DNA of 64,000 bases, from the NCBI GenBank assembly GCA_000827495.1, contig KN817534.1, forward strand, positions 198,653-262,652, read 5' to 3'. The notes beneath the pieces were generated by a model. That model was not told where the DNA came from and did no database searches. It saw only the letters and a list, made by a program, of their open reading frames with translations. This DNA is from Hypholoma sublateritium FD-334 SS-4 (lineage: Eukaryota; Basidiomycota; Agaricomycetes; Agaricales; Strophariaceae). The translations under genes were made by a program, and so were the position numbers. How positions within the stretch are numbered: the stretch's first letter is position 1; each line of letters starts with the position of its first letter. Below, in pieces: positions 56,862 to 64,000 of this stretch.

Positions 56862-59800
56862 TTATCCTCTGACTCGTTCGTGAGGCTCCTGCCAAGGGAC
56901 TCCTAGAATTTTGAATATCTCCTCCTCGGTTTCGGAAGCCACGAGGACGCCTATCCCAACGAAACGTAGACAGATTTAGAAAAGGAACGGAGTTGCCACA
57001 TAGTATATTCCTCGCCTGAATTCGTCTTGACTCGCCGGTCACTTGGGTTGCGAACGACGCTGCCGAATAATCCACGTTGATTAAGAGAATATCCGAGTAC
57101 ATTTGCCTTCATGCGTATCGCACGATTGAACTGTATGATGATCAACGCGGGGAGACAGAAAGATACTTGATGATACATACTATATCGTCTCCCTGTTTGC
57201 GCGGGGAGGATAACAGATTTGTCAACCGGAGGACTGGCTATTCAATGAAAGAAACTGACAGTGTAGTAAAGGCGGGCAGAGCCTCTACATGTCCAAGGAA
57301 CGCAGAGGATGTCGATTCGCCTCCTCCGTGACGTATCTACATGCGGTAGGCGACACAGACCACGATATGTCGCCTCGAGGTCATGTAGATCATCAGGGAT
57401 GGCGAGATCTTCAACTAGGATACCTGCGTCATGTAATTGGTTCAAAAGGCGGGATAAAACACCTTTGAACAACTGTCTTAGGAATATTCTGAAGAGCCCA
57501 GTTATTCCTCCTTACCGCTGTGAGTTTTCCCGTCGTCCGTTGGACGAGTCATTAGGATATCAATATCACCGCAGTCTGCCTTCCCTCTAAACACACGGAG
57601 TTAAGCACTTGTTGATAAGAAATAACACAAAGCATTACTTGCCTACGATAACTACCCATGATTTCGATGGATAATTTAGGGTCAATGGAAAGCGCTGCCA
57701 TAATCTAATTTAGTAACGCTGTGTCTACATGATAGGGACACCATAGATTCGTACCAATTGGTGTTATAAGGTCAAATATAGCTTTTGCTTCTGCGCGGGG
57801 CATGCGGTCATTGATATCTTTTATAAAACCTATCAGTGAACATGCCCATTGTTCCGTTCTTCATGGAGCGCCGACCGTCGTAAAAAATCAGTCCGATTTT
57901 CTGCACCGCACTCAGCTTGACGCCGCCCGTTCCACGCCTCAAATCCTGGAGTGTCCTGCACCCAGCGGCGTACCATTGGAAAGCAGTGGCTTGTCCTGGT
58001 GATACCTAATCAGGAGAATATTCGAATGCCATTGTATCCGTCCTCACCAACTCCGTAGATTCCCTGGAAGAGACGAGTGACCAGGACATCCTCGCTTTTC
58101 TCGTATTTAATCCGCTGCAGTTCACCGGTCTGTAGGATCTCCTGAATCTGGTAAAAAATGTACTGTTTAGCCGCTTGACGGAAGCTTTATTATGCCGCTT
58201 AACTTCACCTTTTGTGCCGTTTTCAGCCCGACGCCCCGGATGCTACGCGCCTCAGCAAATGATCTGATACGTCGCGGATAATTTTTTAGCGCCCGGATGG
58301 CTGAGGGGAACATGATTGGTGACGACCAAAAAATAATGGGGCATAGCTGACACACATTTGCCATAACTGAAGGTGCGCCAGCGGTCCTCCTCCCCCGGCT
58401 TCGCTTTGTGCAGCTGCATGAGTTCATTCAGCTGGGATCCAGGTATCGTTAAGTCAATCATCAAGGCGGGAGGGTTACGAGATGAAATCAACCTTGGTGA
58501 TGATATCTTCGTTCGGACAATCGCCGAGCTGCTGAGGTTCCTTTGTGTCACAAGTCCATCCCTAGTCACATATAGCGTCAAATGATAGCGTTTGCAAAAC
58601 AAAATGATCTATTAACCCTCTTTCCCCGCGGAACCGGCTCGCCAGAATTTACAAAACCTTCGTCCTCGTCTTCTGAATCACTCGCGTCTGACTGTTCGCC
58701 GTCAGGTCCCATGGTTTTCCACTTGATCAAGAGGGTTTAGAATTAACGATTCGCGTCGTTGGCTACCACAACCCACCCTATCCTCAGTCTGCGACTGGAG
58801 CTTAGCCTCGTGGTAAAATTCGGCCAGTGGGTCATGAGCGTCGGCCGAAGCCTCCTTTGCAACGTTGTCATTGGTAGAACAACGGCCTCTCGATGGACCA
58901 ATGGGCCGGAGCGGGGATGTAGGAGGAGAGAGGGGTGCCTCCGGGGGCGTTGATGGTCCAGGTTGATTATCCGCCACCGGTTCCGCAGGTTGGTGGCTAT
59001 GTTCACTGGCGTGGCGGACACATCTGCACTGCGCAGACCAAGATGAAAAATCGACACATACCTGTCAGCACCGGGCGTACCCGCGCTCGGGGACGATTCC
59101 GCTGTCCGCTCCTTGCTCTTGAACTTGAAGGGTCGCTCTATACGGGGCGCGCAACCAGCATCTATGCGCTCGTGATAGGCTGCGTGCATAAACGGCTCGC
59201 CTAGTGCCGTGTCGACCTCACCCTGGGAAAGGTTATTTGGCAGGGCCAGAGCGGAGCGCACCCACGTCCACTTCACGGTGGGGATGTTGTGGGGTATCTG
59301 GGTGAGGCTCTTGAGGCCCAGCACACGCAGAAGCGGCTGTCTGTGCGCGTCTGTGACGATGTGCGTGGTCACAGCGGGGTCGTATTCCGGCATGAGGTCC
59401 CCCCCGTTCTTGACAATCTGCAGGCGTTATGTCAGGGGAGTATCCGAGAGAGACATATATGGCGCCTACTATATCCATCTTCCTACGAGTAGCCTCCGAG
59501 GCATGGCGCATATCGCCTCCTGCATAAAAAATGTGTTTCCCAGTGAGATATGGAAACTTCACCCTTTTCAGCTTGGGTGCAACAGGCGGTGCGGTAGAGC
59601 TGCCTGCGACGTTCGCCTTCTCATCGGTGTCAGCCTGTATCATCCTGGCATATTCCGCCGGTGTCATTGGCTGTGGTTTTTCTTTCTTCCCCTTGGGCAT
59701 ACGCTTCGCCGGCGCTGATTTGGCTGGCTTCTCCTTCACATTACTCTCCTGCTTCGCCATGTCAGTCTTTGTCGGTCCGAGGGAGTTTGCACGCGAGGAC

Positions 59801-60977
59801 GGAGATGAAGAGATATAGATGATGGATGAGTCGTCAACGACGGGGTGCGCAGCGGTGGTAGTGCCGCTGGGTTGCTGTAAAACAGGTTTGGCTTTCCTCT
59901 TGACTATTTTATCGGCCTGCTTCTTGTTATTACTACCATGCTTCGCCATAAGTTGCTTAATTTCAAGAAACATTTTGCTCGGCTCTGCTTCCAGACGTTT
60001 CTTCTTGCTCGGTGTTACTGGGGACGCAGCATCTAGACTTGCGTCCTCGATGGGCGAATCGTGTGCTTCATATGGGTCGGGCTCCGCTTTCGTCTCCTTC
60101 TTCTTGGAAGAGGGACGCGTCAGGAGCCTCTCACGAATTGGACGCAAATTGAGCGGGGGTTGTCGTGACACGGGAACTAGGTTTTCCCTTGTCGATTTTC
60201 TAGGCGAATCTGCTATTACCCTGGAAAACGACGATATTCTGGGCGTTTATGCTATGTCAGGGCTCTGTGGAGTCATAACTTGATGAGACATACGGGCTGT
60301 GGTCCGCAGCAACTGGAGATTGCTGTGGAACGGAAATTGACTTTATCTGCTTGTGCTTGTGGGAACTCGGAGCTGCCTTTCTCGGTGGTGTCTCGCGTTT
60401 GGTGGTCATCTCTGGGCACGCCATGTCGACCGTGAACGAATCAATGTCCTCTATCTCTGCAGAACGCTCAGGCGACGCCAGCTTTGCATCAGATACGAGA
60501 CCAGGTGGTGCGGCTGCGCGCGGTTCCATTGAAAGCCCGGATAGTGCGTGATCTCCAGCATTCTGCGGACTGTAGTCATGATCAACGCTTTTCCGACGTT
60601 TGGCAACTACCACATCAGATTCGAGGACAGAGCCCCTGCGCTTCATGGTCCTTCCGAGCGCGACACTTTCGTTCATAAAAATCACGTTGCGCTCACTAGA
60701 TGCACCAGGCCGTCCTGTGGGCGTACCAGCACTGCCGGACTGCGGATCGTCTGTTTCAATCGAACTGCGAGCTGGCGACTTCCTTGAGGACCCGTGAGCA
60801 CTAGTCCCTTTGCTGGGTGTAATTTATTGAGTACTATGACCTTTCATGATAGAGTTGTTTGACGTACCCCCGTCGCAGCGAGGACACGCGTTTCAGAATA
60901 TCTTCAACAGTCTCATCTGGGACGTTCATGCGTTCGTCTTGTTCAGCATAGTACGTCTTTATATCAAAGGAGGCCAT
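56862..60977 (-). CDS. POLL: DNA polymerase X family, pol lambda / Pol4 type (BRCT + HhH + Pol X)
   Basis: About 950-1,000 residues in some fifteen exons; fills gaps in base-excision and end-joining repair in the nucleus. The ATG at 60977 opens MASFDIKTYYAEQDERMNVP, and across a GTACGT intron the frame continues RGKGTSAHGSSRKSP into a long, low-complexity, basic region. The BRCT domain runs from KHIFYAGGDMRHASEATRRKMD through LMPEYDPAVTTHIVTDAH to IPTVKWTWVRSAL. Then come the dRP-lyase/HhH domain (KNYPRRIRSFAEARSIRGVGLKTAQK), the fingers (AFQWYAAGCRTLQDL) and the palm (IEIMGSYRRGKADCGDIDILMTRP, then SRRRRIDILCVPW), with all three catalytic Asp residues. TGDDIFNRAIRMKA and ASETEEEIFKILGVPWQEP end it, with TAA at 56862-56864. 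Two introns have GC donors and one exon is 12 nt (see those entries). Confidence 0.9.
56951..57015 (-). other. GC-AG intron in the DNA polymerase X gene
   Basis: The exon ends at 57016 with TCA G, the intron starts GCGAGG (57015-57010) and ends GGGATAG at 56951. Joining gives NSGVLVASETEEEIF in frame and matches the family C-terminus. I see no GT donor that keeps this frame. Confidence 0.7.
57181..57192 (-). other. 12-nt micro-exon in the DNA polymerase X gene
   Basis: TATATCGTCTCC on the plus strand is GGA GAC GAT ATA on the coding strand, flanked by CAG (57195-57193) and GTATGT (57180-57175). It encodes G-D-D-I and joins YYT to FNRAIRMKA, recreating the conserved T-G-x-D-I-F-N motif of the family. 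Both flanking introns are phase 0 (67 nt upstream, 50 nt downstream). Confidence 0.8.
57587..57642 (-). other. second GC-AG intron in the DNA polymerase X gene
   Basis: The exon ends TAT CGT AG at 57643, the intron begins GCAAGT (57642-57637), the consensus form of a GC donor, and ends TTTAG at 57587. Joining gives GSYRRGKADCGDIDIL, the universally conserved palm motif. A competing GT four bases upstream would break the frame. Confidence 0.8.
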
Positions 60978-61779
60978 TTGGGACGTCTTGATTCAGTTTT
61001 TCTGAGGGTTTTCAGTCTACTGTGGTCGAGTCATGAATTGTGAAGCGGTCGCTTTGAACAAAGAGGTCGACTCATGGTCGACTTGGACTTTGCTTTGACT
61101 CGGAGCCGGCAGAATCTTGTCACAGGCACGTTATATATGCACGTGAGTAGAGCGCGTACTGTGACCATGAAAATTGTGACTCCGACATATCCGGATTCCG
61201 GGCCGGGGCCTGGCGCATCTCTTTCTCATTTCTCATTTGTCTAACAACGTTGGGCCAACAGCACGACAGAGAATTCTTATCTTTCACATCTAGGCTGGCT
61301 GGTGACATCACAGCTCCACGTTTTCACCCAAGGTCTAAACGTCGTACACAGATCTTGCTCCATGCCGCACGATTATACTCGGCCCGTGGCGGCGTGGTAC
61401 CCCTTGAACAGGCGATAAGTAAGTAATGCATCCCCGAATACAACCATATTGCGGAATCTGCCGATGGTGTGAGCGAACCCTCTGCAATAGACGCCCACGA
61501 TCAAAGCATCCACTTACTTATAACATTTTATTATTCAGTATTCAAGGTTGGAACTCAACTACATTCGACTGCGATGGCATGACTTTTACGGCCAGTACCA
61601 CGCTCATGCTGGAGGTGCGCAGACTGTGCAGATTGAACCTTGTCCCTCACTTCGGACTTAATCCCGTTCGCAGCACGATCCCTCATCATCGTGGTTCAGA
61701 ACGGCGTATAAATTATTACAGACAGGCTATAAAACTGAGGACAATTCACACTCTCTCGCCAACTCCAACTTCCCACAGA
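60978..61779. other. divergent promoter region
   Basis: Lies head-to-head between the polymerase and the methyltransferase. It contains a run of GTCGAC/GACTTT/GACTC words at 61060-61100. No gene is supported. Confidence 0.4.
61728..61734 (+). promoter_or_regulatory. TATA box of the methyltransferase gene
   Basis: TATAAAA lies 46 nt upstream of the ATG at 61780. A second, weaker candidate is GTATAAATT at 61706-61714. Position and motif only. Confidence 0.4.
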
Positions 61780-63077
61780 ATGCCTGGCAGAACTTTACCT
61801 CCGCTCAATGGCAGCAACGGCGCCCATGAGGACGATGAGGAAAGCAACAACGACAGCGACTACGAGTCTGAAGCACCCGACGCTACGACTGCACTCGAAG
61901 AACTCAGTCCCGACGAGTTTCCCGCATATTTCTCTGAGCGCAACGGCCGCCTTTTCCACTCTGCGACGTCGCCGTATCCACTGCCAGTGGATACCCCCGA
62001 GCAGACAGTACGTATGACGGTGTGATATACCTACGGCATCGTTCCCCAACTGAATTCTCAATTCCATCGTCTAGCGGCTCAACACACTGGCTGGTATACT
62101 CTACCGGCTAACTGGGGCCCCCTACATCGGCCCAGTCGCCGAGCTGCTGGCGCCCCAGCCAGAGTCTGAGCGCCGCCAGATGGTGCTCGACGTCGGCACG
62201 GGGACCGGAAGATGGTACGGTTTTTCCTTCCTGATCCTGCCGTTATCGGATTGACGCAACTCGCGCTGCTTCTCCAGGGTAATAGAAATGGCCCAAATCT
62301 TCCCGCATGTCCACTTTCGTGGATTCGATATCGGTAAGTGGGCCGGCCTCGTCACAATTGGGGAGCACTGACACTCGGATCACCCCACGGGTACTAGTGC
62401 CAATAGCGACCCGCTACCCCCCGCGCAATGTTCAATTTGAGCTTCACGACGTAAACGCTCCGGGACCAATGCGCTGGGCGGCTGGAATGTTTGACCTCGT
62501 CAACACCCGCTTCGTAGACATGGCCGTGAGTCGCGTGCTTTCCGTTCTCCCCGCTAAGGATGCTGATTGTTTCGTGTGTCGGCAGGTTCTCGACTATACC
62601 GAGCTCGCACAGGAGGCCGGCCGCCTCCTGCGCCCAGGCGGCATGTTGATGTCATACGAATGGTCTCGGCTCCCCGCGTTTGACCCAGCAATGGGGCAGG
62701 ACCCCAACGTGCATGCACCAGCCTCGGTCCAGTTCTTCAGCGCCATTAATGCAGCGCTCGCAGCCCGCAGGGTGTACCAACTCGCGGGGCATGTACCCGC
62801 CTTCCTCGCGAGCACCGGACTTTTCACAGACATCAGCGCAAGGGAGTACCACGTCCCTATTGGCCCGTGGCCAGCCGACCCGGCGCTGCACGACATCGGC
62901 GTAGCGTGTCTCTCGGCACAGCAGGAATACGCGCGCTCCATCCGGCAGCTTCTTCTCGACTCGGGCGGGGGGACACAACATGCTGTCGACAGTCTCGTGG
63001 ATGAATATCTCCACGAGATTAACAGTGTGCGTGGACTAGTAAGTATTCTTTATATGGTGCACGCGCGGAGGTTGTAG
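61780..63077 (+). CDS. SAM-dependent methyltransferase (class I fold)
   Basis: About 350 residues in five or so exons. The ATG at 61780 opens MPGRTLPPLNGSNGA, then a highly acidic disordered stretch (DDEESNNDSDYESEAPD). The fold begins with LNTLAGILYRLTGAPYIGPVAELL. Motif I is VLDVGTGTGRWVIEMAQIFP, the SAM-binding loop, joined across an intron. GFDIVPIATRYPPRNVQFELHDVN gives the acidic end of strand 2, and FDLVNTRFVDMAV with RLLRPGGMLMSYEW covers motifs for strands 4 and 5. The C-terminal part is helical and ends LVSILYMVHARRL with TAG at 63075-63077. The layout matches fungal methyltransferases of the LaeA-like and secondary-metabolite groups; the substrate is unknown. Confidence 0.83.
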
Positions 63078-64000
63078 GACGCGGTTTGCGATGGGGTCCG
63101 TTACGATTCGCCTGATACACTATGCTCGGATGTGCTGCTTTCAGCGTGTACTCATAATATTGGCATCTTAATCTATGACAGCTTTAATCCTCCCCAATGT
63201 CGTGGCCTTGTGGTCTTAGCTTGACATAAGGTAATATCAAGGCAAAGGTGCAACGACGCCGCGGTACCTATTATCTGACATGTGCGTACGCTTCTGCATC
63301 TGCGTCCGCTTGAGGATCGCCCCGGAGGCATATTTCATGGGAGCTCCCGGAGCGGTGCCGCGCGCATCTCCATGACCTTGCTTTTTAGTACGAATACGCG
63401 CACGCTATTAAAAGCGTCCGTCAATCGTACAGGCGTATGGCACAGTATGGCACTGATGTTCAAGTATCCTCATTTGTGCATCTCTGTCTGGGTCCCATGC
63501 CGGCAAGTGACGGTATGTCCATGCGGAACGCACGCGCGCGTCATTAATTGCAGTTAATTAGCAGAGGCTGCGGGACCACGTACGTGCTCCTACTACTTAC
63601 GTCGTATCGTCCGCAGATATCGTTATCATATGCGTCCCCGTCGATCCCATCAACTTCGAATTCCTTCAGAAATACAAAACGTGGGTTTGATATGGCGACT
63701 CGCGAGGGTTCCTCCGTGGTGGCCCGCGCCGAGGGTCTCATCTGGGCTGGCCAACGAGAAAATCTGTAGCAACGCGATTGATGCCAACGATTTCTGATAT
63801 ACTTAGTCAGTGAGGCTAGACTCCAGTCAATTCGCCGTAAATATACCCGTCGATAGAGCTTGCGCCTCCAAAAGCATACGAATTCAATGAATTATAGGCT
63901 GCGGCTTATAGAAAGAAAGCCTGTATAGCAGTTATGATTCCGTTCTTTAACGATTGTGCTAATATCTCACCGCAAGAATTCGCAGCAGGAGGTTCGATTG
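63078..64000. other. right-edge region, nothing seen
   Basis: About 0.9 kb holds only short opposite-strand frames with no family resemblance and no clear repeats. Confidence 0.4.

Noticed and set aside
57309..57590. 93-codon plus-strand frame in the polymerase gene
   Set aside because: It is antisense to the palm domain (RRRIDILCVPW and GDIDIL), which is conserved on the minus strand.
61060..61100. GTCGAC/GACTTT word cluster as a possible binding-site array
   Set aside because: Irregular spacing and no second matching array in the window beyond a loose similarity near 29850.

Overview
The window is nuclear DNA of a filamentous basidiomycete, most likely an Agaricomycete (mushroom or polypore type). 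The genes are split by many introns of about 50-70 nt with GT..AG ends. The gene set is typical of wood and litter fungi: paired GPI-type GH79 enzymes, a CE2-like SGNH esterase, a caspase-like protease, Nst1, a Dal5-type MFS carrier and DUF2235 hydrolases. Exon chains were joined by eye from reading-frame continuity and family conservation, so gene ends are firmer than individual splice sites. No rRNA, tRNA, CRISPR or intact transposon was seen.

Layout. 1-4 kb: the 3' end of an unknown gene, a small single-pass membrane protein (-) and a DUF2235 hydrolase (+). 4-9 kb: mostly non-coding, with one possible membrane-protein exon and an NAD(P)-binding Rossmann protein (-). 9-23 kb: an S9C acylaminoacyl-peptidase, a GH79 glucuronidase, a DUF2235 hydrolase fused to seven WD40 repeats, and a second GH79, all on +. 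23-30 kb: a long-chain acyl-CoA synthetase (-) divergent from a caspase-domain protein (+). 30-39 kb: cytosolic leucyl-tRNA synthetase, a conserved protein of unknown function, a peroxisomal acyl-CoA oxidase ending in SKL, and a small secreted double-psi beta-barrel protein, all on +. 39-43 kb: Nst1 (-). 43-47 kb: a large gene-poor gap with a decayed-looking coding relic. 47-56 kb: an MFS transporter (+), an SGNH/CE2-like esterase (-), a divergent phosphopantetheinyl-transferase-like protein (+) and an APC amino-acid permease (-). 56-64 kb: a short leucine-rich ORF (+), a BRCT-containing X-family DNA polymerase of the lambda type (-), a SAM-dependent methyltransferase (+) and a silent tail.

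Shared themes, by inference. Fatty-acid activation and peroxisomal beta-oxidation (acyl-CoA synthetase, acyl-CoA oxidase) sit in one window but not as a cluster. The two GH79 enzymes and the SGNH esterase would act outside the cell on glucuronic-acid-bearing or acetylated polysaccharide. The DUF2235-WD40 fusion and the caspase-domain protein are enzyme classes also found as effector modules of fungal NLR-type and bacterial conflict systems. The fusion, with an exact 129-bp WD repeat period and no NTPase module, is the most unusual locus. The polymerase gene is notable for two GC-AG introns and a 12-nt micro-exon.
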